DNA of 64,000 nt from JAQGMV01 sp035626595 (GCA_035626595.1 DASPNJ010000010.1:62001-126000), one strand, 5' to 3'. Shown: positions 7,635-16,155, counted from the stretch's first letter. Notes: generated from the sequence alone by a model not told the origin. Made by a program: numbers and translations.

Positions 7635-9050
7635 ATGCTCGATAGCCTCATTCGCGCGGACCGCGCGGTCACGCTGAGCGGCACCGGCGCGTTCGACATC
7701 GGCATCCGGGACGGCCGCATCGCGGTGGTCGCGGCGCCGGGCACGATTTCCGAGCGCGACGCGGCCCGCGTGATCGACGCACGCGGGCGGATCGTCATTC
7801 CCGGGGGCATCGATCCGCACCTTCACTGCAAATTCTTCGTCGCGGGCGCATGGAGCGAGCTGCCCACGCCGGTGAGCCGCGCGGCGCTTTTCGGCGGCAC
7901 CACGACGATGCTCGACTTCGCGATCTGGCAGCCCGGCGAGACGCTGCGCCAGACGATCGAGAAACGCGACGCCGACTGCTGGCGCGGGCAGTGCCACACC
8001 GATTACGGCTTTCATCTACTGCTCAACGGCTGCGTGCCGCTCGAGATCCTCGAAGAGCTGCCGGAGGTGATCCAGGCCGGCTTTCCGAGCGTGAAGATCT
8101 TCATGACCGAAGTGCGGCCCGAGCGCAGCAACTGGAAGCTCTCGCTCGGCGACATCTGGGAAGTGCTCCAGGTGCTGGGCAGGCACGACGGCATCGCGTG
8201 CATACACGCCGAGGACAACGACCTCGTCATGCACATGTACGCGAAGCTCTTCCGCGAGGGCCGCGTTCACTTCCAGCACATGTCCGAGGTGCACTCGAGC
8301 CTCTCCGAGGACATCTCGTTTCGGCGCGTGATCCGGCTCGCGGAGCACGTCGAGCGCGCGGCGCTCTACATGATGCACGTGAGCGCGCGCAGCGGCGTCG
8401 AGGCGATCGCCGAATCGAGGGCACGCGGCTTCCCGATCTACGGCGAGACGCTGCACCAGTACGCGCTCTTCACGAGCGAGGATTACAAGCGTCCGAACGG
8501 GCAGATCTACCACACGTACCCCGGGCTCAAGACCCGCGACGATCACAAGGCGATGTGGGAAGCGATGCAGACCGGCGCGATCAGTTGCATCGCGACCGAC
8601 GGCGTGTGCACGCCGTTCGCCGTCAAGGTGGGCGGCGACCGCATCGACAACACCGTCGGCGGCAACGTCGGCGTCGAGCCGCGCGTCGCGGTGATGTACA
8701 CCGAGACCGTCGCGCAGCGCGGCTGGCCGCTGGAGCTGTTCGTCGATCTGGTGTCCACCAATGCGGCGAAGCTCTTCGGCCTGTACCCGCGCAAAGGCGT
8801 GATCGCGCCCGGCTCCGACGCCGATATAACGGTGCTGGACCCGGCGCTCGGCCGCGCGATCCGCAAAGAGGACCTGCACGAATCCGACTACACGCCGTGG
8901 GAAGGCTACCCGGCCGCGGCGTGGCCCGCGATGACGCTGCTGCGCGGCAAGGTCGTCGTCGAAGACGGCCGCTTTCTCGGCTCACCCGAAGACGGACAAC
9001 TCGTGAAACGCAGGCTGCACGAGTCGGTGCTGAACGGCGAGGCGTGCTGA
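7635..9050 (+). CDS. Dihydropyrimidinase/hydantoinase-like amidohydrolase
   Basis: A 471-residue metal-dependent hydrolase of the dihydropyrimidinase branch of the amidohydrolase superfamily. Metal ligands are visible in family order: HLH in 'IDPHLHCK' near residue 58, the Lys that is carbamylated in 'PSVKIFMTE' near 155, His in 'ACIHAEDND' near 190, His in 'MMHVSARSG' near 246, and Asp in 'IATDGVCTP' near 322. Such enzymes open the ring of hydantoins, dihydropyrimidines or similar cyclic amides. It closes the catabolic run. A carbamoylase partner is not seen in the window, so pyrimidine degradation itself is not established. Confidence 0.88.
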   Translation: MLDSLIRADRAVTLSGTGAFDIGIRDGRIAVVAAPGTISERDAARVIDARGRIVIPGGIDPHLHCKFFVAGAWSELPTPVSRAALFGGTTTMLDFAIWQPGETLRQTIEKRDADCWRGQCHTDYGFHLLLNGCVPLEILEELPEVIQAGFPSVKIFMTEVRPERSNWKLSLGDIWEVLQVLGRHDGIACIHAEDNDLVMHMYAKLFREGRVHFQHMSEVHSSLSEDISFRRVIRLAEHVERAALYMMHVSARSGVEAIAESRARGFPIYGETLHQYALFTSEDYKRPNGQIYHTYPGLKTRDDHKAMWEAMQTGAISCIATDGVCTPFAVKVGGDRIDNTVGGNVGVEPRVAVMYTETVAQRGWPLELFVDLVSTNAAKLFGLYPRKGVIAPGSDADITVLDPALGRAIRKEDLHESDYTPWEGYPAAAWPAMTLLRGKVVVEDGRFLGSPEDGQLVKRRLHESVLNGEAC

Positions 9051-9065
9051 CGCGGCGCGCGTTTG

Positions 9066-9103
9066 GGCCGTTCACCCTACGACAGGCTCAGGGCGAACGG
9101 CCG
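9066..9103. repeat. GTTCACCCTACGACAGGCTCAGGGCGAAC palindromic repeat
   Basis: An imperfect palindrome with GGCCGTTC and GAACGGCC ends, of the common 'GTTCG-CCTGAG-TTGTCG' family; a relative is at 41433. It lies 16 bases past the amidohydrolase stop, between convergent genes, where it could serve as a bidirectional terminator. Confidence 0.8.
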
Positions 9104-9143
9104 GGGGATAGCGCGGCCGCTGCTGATCCAGAACGGGCGGGCG

Positions 9144-9467
9144 TTACTTGACGCGCTGCTTGTCGTGCTTCTGGCGCGCGATCTTCTTGTTCTGACGGTC
9201 CTGCGCGTGCTCGATGCGCGCGCGCTCCTTCTTCGTCATCTTGCCGTCGGCCATCGCCTTGTCTTCCATCTTCTGCACGCGCTGCTGGCCTTTCTGAAGG
9301 CGCGCCGCTTCCTTTTCGTTCAGCGCCCCGGACTGCACGCCCTTGTCGATGCGCTGCTGCTGACGGTCCTGCCGCTTGTCGACGCGCGGCGTGGAGCCGG
9401 TCTGCGCGAGCGCGAGCCCGGGCAGGATGATCAGTGCGACGGCGGCTGCGAAATGCTTGAGCTTCAT
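9144..9467 (-). CDS. Small basic secreted hypothetical protein
   Basis: A 107-residue protein with a clear signal peptide (MKLKHFAAAVALIILPGLALA). The mature part is highly charged and helical: 'RVDKRQDRQQQRID', 'ARLQKGQQRVQKMEDKA', 'MTKKERARIEHAQDRQNK', ending in KHDKQRVK. Two related segments around QxRxxK/QDRQ suggest an internal repeat. GAGTGAGGAC upstream favours this ATG over one 42 bases earlier. Similar proteins are common in Betaproteobacteria but have no known function to my knowledge; a periplasmic nucleic-acid-, metal- or stress-related role would be a guess. Confidence 0.75.
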   Translation of the reverse strand: MKLKHFAAAVALIILPGLALAQTGSTPRVDKRQDRQQQRIDKGVQSGALNEKEAARLQKGQQRVQKMEDKAMADGKMTKKERARIEHAQDRQNKKIARQKHDKQRVK

Positions 9468-9590
9468 GTCCTCACTCCCCGAGGTATTTGGGAAAAATCC
9501 CATGGGCATACTAATGCTGCCGATGCGCCGTGGGGCGATCGATCGTAAGGAAATGTAACGCGGCCCGGCGACAGCGTGACCTGGGTCACG

Positions 9591-10802
9591 TCACCACGTC
9601 GACTGCAGGACCTCCGAGAGCATCTCGCGCTCGCGCACGAACTCGCGCTTGGGATCCGCATTGAAGTTCTTGAGCGAATGCTCGAGCACCTTCGACAGGC
9701 TCTCGCGCGGCACGTCCAGGTGCGCGAGCCGCACCGGCATCCCCAGCGACTCGAACTTGCGCGTGAGCGCCGCTGCCACGCGCTCCGGCGCGCGCTCGAC
9801 CGGCTCGCCCGCGTGCCACACGCCGATCGCCTTGCCCATGCGGCAGACGGCTTCGGGATCGCGTGCCCCGAGCTTGCGCATGACGCCCGGCGTGAGCGCC
9901 GAATTCGCCTGACCCTGCGTCACGTGCTCGTGCTGGTTGAAGAGCGCCGCGGCGAACGCGTACACGACGCGGCCCACCCAGTGCTTCTCGGTGATCGTGC
10001 CACCGTCGTCGGCATCGCGATTCTGAAGGAACGCCGCGGCGCAGAGCTCGATGCGCGGCGCCGGGTCCGAGGTGTCGGCAATGCGCGGCAGAGCGCCTTC
10101 CGCGAGCCTGAGCGCCTGAAGACGGTCGCCTTCGACGAGCGGCGACATCGTCTCGGCGCCCATGTTCATGACCGAGCGCCAGTACACCGAGGCCGCCGAC
10201 GTGCGCACGAGCGACAGCGGCGCGGTCAGCAGCGCATCGCTGTCCCAGAAGACGGCAACCGGCCGTGTCTTGGGGTCGAAGAACTCCATGCGATGGTCCA
10301 GGCCTTCGCCTTTGACGGCGGAGCCCGCGCGGTTCTGCGCCGAAGTCGCCGACGTGAGCACGTTGATGATCGGGAGCTTGGGCGCGAGAAGCTTCGGGCT
10401 CACCGCCGGCGCGTTCTCCGGGTACTGCGTAATGAGCTTTTCGACGGGATCTTTCTCTGCGAGCAGGATCGCCACCACGCGCGTCGCCTGGATGACGCTG
10501 CCGGCGCCGATGCCGATGAGCAGGTCGGCGTCCGCGGCGCGTGCTGCGTCGCGTGCGCCGATCACCGCGGAGAGCGGCGACTCCTTCGCCATTTCGTCGT
10601 ACACCCCGGCGAGCGAAGCGCCGAGCAGATCCCGTATGCGCGATACGAGCGGCGTCTTCCTCGACACCGTGCGGCCGCACACGATGAACGCGCGCTTCGC
10701 GTTGCGGCGTTTGAGCTCCGCAGGCAGGTTCGACAGCGCATCCTTGCCGCTGTAGAGGCGCAGCGGGTAGCCGACGGCACGGAAATCGGTGCGATAGCTC
10801 AT
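9591..10802 (-). CDS. Iron-containing alcohol dehydrogenase-like protein (degenerate sites)
   Basis: A 403-residue protein of the iron-ADH/maleylacetate reductase fold. The NAD-loop is 'IGAGSVIQATR' near residue 97, where the family usually has GGGSxxD. The region normally carrying the first Asp and His ligands reads 'TSAASVYWRSVMNMG' near 200, and the PHG-histidine region reads 'HEHVTQGQANSAL' near 300, with Gln in place of the usual His. By eye most metal ligands are therefore missing. The start is 16 bases after the acyl-CoA synthetase stop, so it is the last gene of the cluster. It may be a reductase-like protein with a changed mechanism or a non-catalytic partner. Confidence 0.75.
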   Translation of the reverse strand: MSYRTDFRAVGYPLRLYSGKDALSNLPAELKRRNAKRAFIVCGRTVSRKTPLVSRIRDLLGASLAGVYDEMAKESPLSAVIGARDAARAADADLLIGIGAGSVIQATRVVAILLAEKDPVEKLITQYPENAPAVSPKLLAPKLPIINVLTSATSAQNRAGSAVKGEGLDHRMEFFDPKTRPVAVFWDSDALLTAPLSLVRTSAASVYWRSVMNMGAETMSPLVEGDRLQALRLAEGALPRIADTSDPAPRIELCAAAFLQNRDADDGGTITEKHWVGRVVYAFAAALFNQHEHVTQGQANSALTPGVMRKLGARDPEAVCRMGKAIGVWHAGEPVERAPERVAAALTRKFESLGMPVRLAHLDVPRESLSKVLEHSLKNFNADPKREFVREREMLSEVLQSTW

Positions 10803-10803
10803 G

Positions 10804-10849
10804 TGTTGCCCCTCACCCCTATCCTCTGCCCGTCGCGCGGGGAGAGGAA
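10804..10849. repeat. Palindromic repeat encoding a C-terminus
   Basis: C-rich block CCCCTCACCCCTATCCTC and its partner GGGGAGAGG around GTCGCGC, of the family at 902. It spans the junction of two minus-strand genes and encodes the last residues and the stop of the acyl-CoA synthetase (SSSPRATGRG, then stop) as well as the leader of the next gene. Confidence 0.75.
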
Positions 10850-13059
10850 GAACGGTTCAGAAAAAGCTCGTATTCGCGAAGCGCGGCGAGCGCATGGCCT
10901 GCGTTCGACATCTCATCGTATACCGGGACGCCGAGCGCCACCGCGCGTTCGCGGAATTCGCGCTTGCGCTTCTCGAGCGGCGGATCGCCGTCGGAGCGCA
11001 GGACGAGAATGAAGTGGGCCTGACCCGGGTAATGCTCCTGCACGCGCAGCGCGGCCTTGACGAGGTTGTCGAGCACCTCGGGTTTGGTGCGCCCCACGAA
11101 TGCGGAGAGGTTGAGGTGCATCACCAGTGCGTCCGGTTTGCCGCTGCCGTAGATCAAATCGAGGATCTTCTCGGCGACGCGGCCTTCTTCCTGCTGCAGC
11201 GTTCCGACCGGGCAATCGACCGGGTTGGTGATGCTGGTGCCGGGCGGTAGCTTGAGCGCCGCGAGCGCATCGATCGTGGCCTGATCGAACGGCGTCACGT
11301 CGAGACCCAGCCGCGCGAAGTAATCGGTTGCGAGCACGCTCGTGCCGCCGCCGTTGCCGAACAGCGCGACACGCTGCGTCGGGTGCGCCGGCCGGGGCCT
11401 GAGCGCCTGGAACAGGAGCAGCGTGTCGATGAACTGATCGAGCGTGTCTACCAGGATGCAGCCGGTCTGCCGCGAGAGCGCGACCCACACGCGATCGTCG
11501 CCCGCGAGCGATCCGGTGTGCGACGCCGCCGCGGCGAGACCCTGCCGGGTGCGGCCGCCCTTGAGCACGACGACCGGTTTGCGGCTGCCGTGCTCGCGCA
11601 GGATCTCGAAGAGCCGCCGCCCGTCCTGCGCCGTCTCGATGTACATGCCGATCACGCGCGTCGTGTCGTCGGCGAAATAGAACTCGAGCAGCTCGCTCGG
11701 CGTCACGTCCGCACAGTTGCCGACCGTGACCAGCCCGGAGAAGTGCAGGCCGCGCGCGAAACCGCGGCGGATGATGTCGGTGCCGAGGCCGCCGCTTTGC
11801 GAGATCACGCCGACGCCGCCCACGTCTTTCGAGCCGATCTCGGCGAAGGTCACTTTGCCCCGCGGTGTGTACACGCCCAGGCAGTTCGGACCGATCAGAC
11901 GCGCGCCGCCCGCGCGCGCGGCGGCGGCGAGCTGCGACTGAAGCGCGCGGCCCTCTTCGACTTCGCCGAAGCCGCTGGAGATCACCTGTGCGAACTTGAG
12001 CCGCCCGCGCGCCCCTTCGAGCAGCGGTGGAATCTGCGCGGCGGCGATCGCGATGTACGCGTAGTCGATCGGCTGCGGCGTATCGGCGAGACTCTTGTGC
12101 GCGGGCAGGCCGTCGATCTGCGGTGCGCTCGGATGGATCGGATAGATCGCGCCTGCGTAGCCGAACTCGCGGATGCGGCGGATGAATACGTTGGGGAGCG
12201 CGGTGCCTTTGGTGGACGCGCCAACGACGGCGACGGTTTTGGGTGCAAAGAGAGGCGTGAACTGCTCGACGATGCTTTCACCCCCATCCCCACCTTCCCC
12301 CGTCGAGGGCGAAGGAGAGCCTGCCCTTCCCCTCGACGGTGGAAGGATAGGGTGGGGCTGTCCCTGGAGAATGAACCGCGCATCCACCGCCACCGCGCCC
12401 TGCTCCGACACGATCAGCGGATTGACATCGAGCTCCGCAATGTCGTTGCCGTGCCGCATCAGCAGCCCGTCCTCGCCGCCGACTTTCATCAGCACGTCCA
12501 CGATCGCCTGCCGCGAGGCCGGAGCGCGCCCGCGTGCGCCCTCGAGGATCGCGGCACCCTTGAGCTCGTCGATCATCTGCTCCGCGTCGAGGCGGCGAAT
12601 CGGACAGATGCGAAATGCGACGTCGCGCAGGATCTCCACGAACACGCCGCCGAGTCCGAGCATGAGCAACGGCCCGAACTGCGGGTCGCGCAATCCGCCG
12701 ACGACGAGCTCGTGTCCGGCGGGCGCCATCTCCTCGATGAGCCAGCCCTCGACGCGCGCGCCGCTGATCTTCGGCAGCGCGAGCATCGCGCGGATCGCCG
12801 CGCTGATCTCGGCGGCGCTCTTGAGCCCCACGCTCACGCCGCCGGCGTCGCTCTTGTGCAGGATGTCCGCAGAGACGACCTTCACCACGAACGGCGGCGT
12901 GAGCGTCCTTACGGCATAGTTCACTTCAGCGGGGCCGCTCACGACGACGGTCTTCGGCACCGCGATGTCGAAGTGCGCGAGTAGCGCTTTGCCGCTCGCT
13001 TCGTCGAGCGCGTTGCGGCCCTGCCGGCGCGCTTCGGTGATGATGTCTTGTGGTGTCAT
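10819..13059 (-). CDS. ADP-forming acyl-CoA synthetase (acetate-CoA ligase family)
   Basis: A 746-residue fused NDP-forming acyl-CoA synthetase that interconverts acyl-CoA + ADP + Pi and acid + CoA + ATP. Domain order is ATP-grasp first (residues 1-230; 'PPFVVKVVSADILHKSDAGG'), then CoA-binding Rossmann ('KTVAVVGAST' near 277), ligase domain with 'GPNCLG' and 'ISQSGGLG', then the phospho-His motif SHTGS. ATP-grasp before the CoA-binding part is the reverse of PatZ order. A proline/glycine-rich linker at about residues 234-262 is encoded by a dispersed palindromic repeat (12280-12357). ATG 13059 is chosen because GGCAGAGGC precedes it; an earlier frame extends into another repeat. It follows biotin carboxylase in the cluster. 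Confidence 0.88.
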   Translation of the reverse strand: MTPQDIITEARRQGRNALDEASGKALLAHFDIAVPKTVVVSGPAEVNYAVRTLTPPFVVKVVSADILHKSDAGGVSVGLKSAAEISAAIRAMLALPKISGARVEGWLIEEMAPAGHELVVGGLRDPQFGPLLMLGLGGVFVEILRDVAFRICPIRRLDAEQMIDELKGAAILEGARGRAPASRQAIVDVLMKVGGEDGLLMRHGNDIAELDVNPLIVSEQGAVAVDARFILQGQPHPILPPSRGRAGSPSPSTGEGGDGGESIVEQFTPLFAPKTVAVVGASTKGTALPNVFIRRIREFGYAGAIYPIHPSAPQIDGLPAHKSLADTPQPIDYAYIAIAAAQIPPLLEGARGRLKFAQVISSGFGEVEEGRALQSQLAAAARAGGARLIGPNCLGVYTPRGKVTFAEIGSKDVGGVGVISQSGGLGTDIIRRGFARGLHFSGLVTVGNCADVTPSELLEFYFADDTTRVIGMYIETAQDGRRLFEILREHGSRKPVVVLKGGRTRQGLAAAASHTGSLAGDDRVWVALSRQTGCILVDTLDQFIDTLLLFQALRPRPAHPTQRVALFGNGGGTSVLATDYFARLGLDVTPFDQATIDALAALKLPPGTSITNPVDCPVGTLQQEEGRVAEKILDLIYGSGKPDALVMHLNLSAFVGRTKPEVLDNLVKAALRVQEHYPGQAHFILVLRSDGDPPLEKRKREFRERAVALGVPVYDEMSNAGHALAALREYELFLNRSSSPRATGRG
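12280..12357. repeat. Palindromic repeat inserted in frame inside the acyl-CoA synthetase gene
   Basis: Two inverted arms (CTTCCCCCGTCGAGGG and CCCCTCGACGGTGGAAG) surround AGGAGAGCCTGCCCT, flanked by CCCCCATCCCCACC and GGATAGGGTGGGG. On the coding strand it reads 'HPILPPSRGRAGSPSPSTGE', a linker between two domains. The 15-base centre is identical to the repeat inside the CobW gene near 43345. Confidence 0.85.
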
Positions 13060-13075
13060 GCCTCTGCCTACCTTC

Positions 13076-13126
13076 GTAGGGTGCGCCAATGGCGCACCGG
13101 CCGGTGCGCTACCAGCGCACCCTACG
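13076..13126. repeat. Double TAGGGTGCGC palindrome
   Basis: Two hairpin units (GGTGCGCCAATGGCGCACC and GGTGCGCTACCAGCGCACC) lie inside an outer inverted pair CGTAGGGTGCGC/GCGCACCCTACG. They fill the gap between biotin carboxylase and the acyl-CoA synthetase. Confidence 0.88.
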
Positions 13127-14473
13127 TCACTTTTTCTTCAACACTTCGGGGATGATGCCGGTGTGCACGTCGCCGGCGCGAAACGGCTCCGAGCGCAGCA
13201 CCGCGACGACGGCCGGTATGTTGTTCTTTACGCCCTGAATCTCGAAAGCGTCCAGCGCCTCGATCAGCTTGTCGATTGCCGCGTCGCGCGTGGGTGCGTG
13301 CGCGATCACCTTCGCGATCATCGGATCGTAGTGCGGCGTCACGTCGCGTCCTTCCGCGAAGCCGGTGTCGACGCGCACCCCGGCGCCGGACGGCGGACGG
13401 AACACGTTCAACCTGCCCGGCGACGGAAAGAAGTTCTTGGGATCTTCCGCATACACGCGCGCCTGCACCGCATGGCCGCGCAGCGTGATTTGCGGCGGCA
13501 GGATGTCGGGCAACTTCTCGCCCGCGGCGCAGCGCACCTGCGCCTGCACGAGATCAACGCCGGTGACTTCCTCGGTGACGCCGTGCTCGACCTGGAGCCG
13601 CGTATTCATCTCCAGGAAGCTGAACGAGCCGTCGGCGCCGCGCAGCATCTCGACCGTGCCGATGTTGTCGTAGCCCATCTCGCGCACGATGCGCGCCACG
13701 TTGTCGGCGACGGAGTCGACGTCAGCGCGCGAAACCGCGGGCGCGGGCGCTTCCTCGATCACTTTCTGGTTGCGGCGCTGTGTCGAGCAGTCGCGCTCGA
13801 ACAGATGCACGGCGTTGCCGTGACGGTCGCCCAGCACCTGAAACTCGATGTGGCGCGGGCGCTCGACCAGCCGCTCGAGATACACCTCGGCGTTGCCAAA
13901 GCCGCGGCTCGCGAGCGAGCGCGAACGCTCGACCACCTCGATCAACTGCGACTCGTCCTTCGCGGGCAGCATGCCGATGCCGCCGCCGCCGCCGGCCGGC
14001 TTCACGAGCACGGGGAAGCCGATCTCGCGCGCCGCCGCAAGGATCGCTTGGGGCTCCGCCGGCAGCACGTCCGAGCCGCGCGAGAGCGGCATGCCGTGCT
14101 GCGCGGCGAGCTCGCGCGCGCGCGTCTTGTGCCCCATCGCGTCGATCCAGCGCGGCGACGGGCCGATGAAGCACACGCCGGCATCGACCACGCGCTGTGC
14201 GAATCCGGCGTTCTCCGAGAGAAAGCCGTAGCCCGGGTGCAGACCGTCAGCGTGTGATTTGCGCAGCACGTCGAGCAGCACGTCCTGGTTGAGATAGCTC
14301 TCGCGCGCGGGCGCGGGACCGATCGCGTAGGTCTCGCTCGCCATGGCGAGGTACGGCGCGCCGGCGTCGGCATCGGAGTACACGGCGACGGAATGGATGT
14401 TGAGCGCGTCGAGCGCGCGCAGCACGCGGGCGGCGACGGCGCCGCGGTTGGCTACGAGTACTTTGTTGAACAT
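13127..14473 (-). CDS. Biotin carboxylase subunit of an acyl-CoA carboxylase
   Basis: A 448-residue biotin carboxylase, the ATP-grasp enzyme that carboxylates biotin on a separate carrier. N-domain 'NKVLVANRGAVAARVLRAL', 'HPGYGFLSEN' near residue 79, glycine loop 'VKPAGGGGGIGM' near 157, 'ERDCSTQRRNQK' near 222, 'FLEMNTRLQVEHGVTEE' near 272 and 'GHAVQARVYAEDP' near 322. Compared with classical AccC, the loop has Ile where GGGGRGM has Arg, and QRRHQK is QRRNQK. It has no fused carrier domain, so it must use a separate one such as the 73-residue protein at 21010. It lies between a carboxyltransferase and an acyl-CoA synthetase on the same strand. Confidence 0.92.
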   Translation of the reverse strand: MFNKVLVANRGAVAARVLRALDALNIHSVAVYSDADAGAPYLAMASETYAIGPAPARESYLNQDVLLDVLRKSHADGLHPGYGFLSENAGFAQRVVDAGVCFIGPSPRWIDAMGHKTRARELAAQHGMPLSRGSDVLPAEPQAILAAAREIGFPVLVKPAGGGGGIGMLPAKDESQLIEVVERSRSLASRGFGNAEVYLERLVERPRHIEFQVLGDRHGNAVHLFERDCSTQRRNQKVIEEAPAPAVSRADVDSVADNVARIVREMGYDNIGTVEMLRGADGSFSFLEMNTRLQVEHGVTEEVTGVDLVQAQVRCAAGEKLPDILPPQITLRGHAVQARVYAEDPKNFFPSPGRLNVFRPPSGAGVRVDTGFAEGRDVTPHYDPMIAKVIAHAPTRDAAIDKLIEALDAFEIQGVKNNIPAVVAVLRSEPFRAGDVHTGIIPEVLKKK

Positions 14474-14530
14474 GAGATTGAGTTGTTTCCTTGCGCGGCG
14501 CGCGATCAGCGCACCCTGCGAACATCTTCA

Positions 14531-14602
14531 CCGTGACGCGTCACCGCGCCACCGCATCACTACGTCACTACGTCACTGCGTCACTACGTCACTGCGTCAC
14601 TT
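14531..14602. repeat. Octamer tandem repeat array 1 (TCACTGCG/TCACTACG)
   Basis: A GTGACGCGTCAC palindrome (14533-14544) is followed by five to six head-to-tail copies of an eight-base unit, TCACTACG or TCACTGCG. It fills the gap between the carboxyltransferase and biotin carboxylase genes, abutting the carboxyltransferase stop. Confidence 0.9.
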
Positions 14603-16138
14603 CTAATAACTCGTGGGCCAGGTGCGCATGAGATGCTGGCCGACGCCGCGCGTCATACGCAGTCTGTACACATCGAGCATGCGGATCAGGTACTCGCGCG
14701 TCTGCTCGGGCCGGATCACGGTCTGCGCTGCGTAAACCTCGGCGAGGCCCCATACGTCGGAGCCTTTGCGGATCGTCTCGAACGCCTGCTCGAAGCCCGC
14801 GTCGCCGACGCCGACGCCGTGCACGATCTTGGTCGCGAATTCGGGGCTCATGAAGCTCACTTCCGCGGTCGGCCACGCGGCGACTTCGTCGGAGTGGCGG
14901 CCGCCGCCCATGCACACGTACGCGCGCCCGTAGCTCTTGCGCACGATCACCGAGATGCGCGGCACGGTGAGCAGCGTCATCGCGTTCATGAAATTCATGA
15001 TCTTGCCGGGCGCGCCGGCGCGCTCCGCGTCGGTGCCGACCTGGAAGCCGGGCGTATCGACCAGCAGCACGACCGGCACGTTGAACGAATCGCACAGGAC
15101 CAGGAAATCGACGATCTTGCGGCAGGCGTCGGCGTCCAGCGCGCCGCCGCGGTGCAGCGGATTGTTGGCCACGATGCCGACGCTTTTGCCGCCGAGGCGC
15201 GCGAGACACGTGAGCGCGCTGCGGCCGAAGCGCGGCTTCAGCTCGAACATCGTGTCCTTGTCCACCACCGCGCGCACGAGACGGCGCATGTCGTACACCT
15301 GCGTGCGCCGCTCCGGCAGGATCGAGAAGATCTTGTCCGCGTCCGCGCCTGAGCCCGCCGGCACCGGCGCATCCGGCGGCGCTTCGTTGTGATGGCTCGG
15401 CAGGTAGGAGAGAAATCTGCGGATCGCGTCGAACACCTCCTCCTCGCGATCGACCACTTGATCGACGAGGCCGGTGACCTCCGCGTGCAGGCGCCAGCCG
15501 CCCAGCTCTTCGGCGCTCACCTTCTCGCCGAGCGCCATCGAGACGAGCCGCGGACTCGACACGGCGACCGTCGCGCCTTTCTGCATCACGCTGAAGTCCG
15601 AGCAGCACACGAGCCACGTGGACGAGCCGAACGAGGGGCCGAGCGCGGCCGCGGCCATGGGCGTCTCGCGCGTGCGGCGAAACTGCGTCGGGTCGTTCCC
15701 GAGGAGCTGGCCCATGCCGCGCGAGCCCATCGCATCCGGCAAGCGCGCGCCGGTGGACTCACCGATCACGACGAGCGGCATGCCGCGCTCGGTCGCCGCG
15801 CGCTTCATGTGCGCGATCTTCTTGCTGTTGGTCGCGCTCGTGGACGCGCCTTTCACGGTGAAGTCGTTCACGACCAGCGCGATGTCGCGGCCGTCGATCT
15901 TCGCGTAGCCGGCGATCTTGCCGTCTGTCGGCGTCTCGTCGGCCTGCTCCGGATAGACGCCGGAAGTGCCGAACAGGCCGGACTCGATGAACGAGTCCTT
16001 GTCCACGAGGTAAGCAATGCGCTCGCGCGCGTTCCACACGCCCGCGGCGGTGCGCCTGGCGTACTTTTCTTCGCCGCCGCCGGCCAGCGCTCTGGTGCGG
16101 CGCGCTTCGTATTCCTTCAGTAACGCTTCGAATGACAT
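14603..16138 (-). CDS. Acyl-CoA carboxylase carboxyltransferase subunit A
   Basis: A 511-residue carboxyltransferase (PccB/MccB/AccD-like, both crotonase-like halves in one chain) that moves CO2 from carboxybiotin to an acyl-CoA. N-half: 'ARERIAYLVDKDSFIESG' near residue 36, 'GESTGARLPDAMG' near 122. C-half: 'VGIVANNPLHRGGALDADAC' near 318, 'VVLLVDTPGFQVG' near 353, 'YGRAYVCMGGG' near 400. It ends in GVGQHLMRTWPTSY, as does the 511-residue paralogue at 35896, so these two are closer to each other than to the one at 19390. The acyl substrate is not predictable by eye. Confidence 0.9.
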   Translation of the reverse strand: MSFEALLKEYEARRTRALAGGGEEKYARRTAAGVWNARERIAYLVDKDSFIESGLFGTSGVYPEQADETPTDGKIAGYAKIDGRDIALVVNDFTVKGASTSATNSKKIAHMKRAATERGMPLVVIGESTGARLPDAMGSRGMGQLLGNDPTQFRRTRETPMAAAALGPSFGSSTWLVCCSDFSVMQKGATVAVSSPRLVSMALGEKVSAEELGGWRLHAEVTGLVDQVVDREEEVFDAIRRFLSYLPSHHNEAPPDAPVPAGSGADADKIFSILPERRTQVYDMRRLVRAVVDKDTMFELKPRFGRSALTCLARLGGKSVGIVANNPLHRGGALDADACRKIVDFLVLCDSFNVPVVLLVDTPGFQVGTDAERAGAPGKIMNFMNAMTLLTVPRISVIVRKSYGRAYVCMGGGRHSDEVAAWPTAEVSFMSPEFATKIVHGVGVGDAGFEQAFETIRKGSDVWGLAEVYAAQTVIRPEQTREYLIRMLDVYRLRMTRGVGQHLMRTWPTSY

Positions 16139-16155
16139 GTCGTCCTCATCTCATC

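Noticed and set aside
9063..9548. A 161-codon plus-strand frame across the small secreted protein
   Set aside because: The minus strand has a signal peptide and coherent charged repeats, while the plus frame begins inside a dispersed repeat.
11383..12984. A 533-codon open frame on the plus strand opposite the acyl-CoA synthetase gene
   Set aside because: It is antisense to a well-supported protein; its translation is Arg/Ala/Asp-rich without motifs, as expected for a GC-rich shadow frame.
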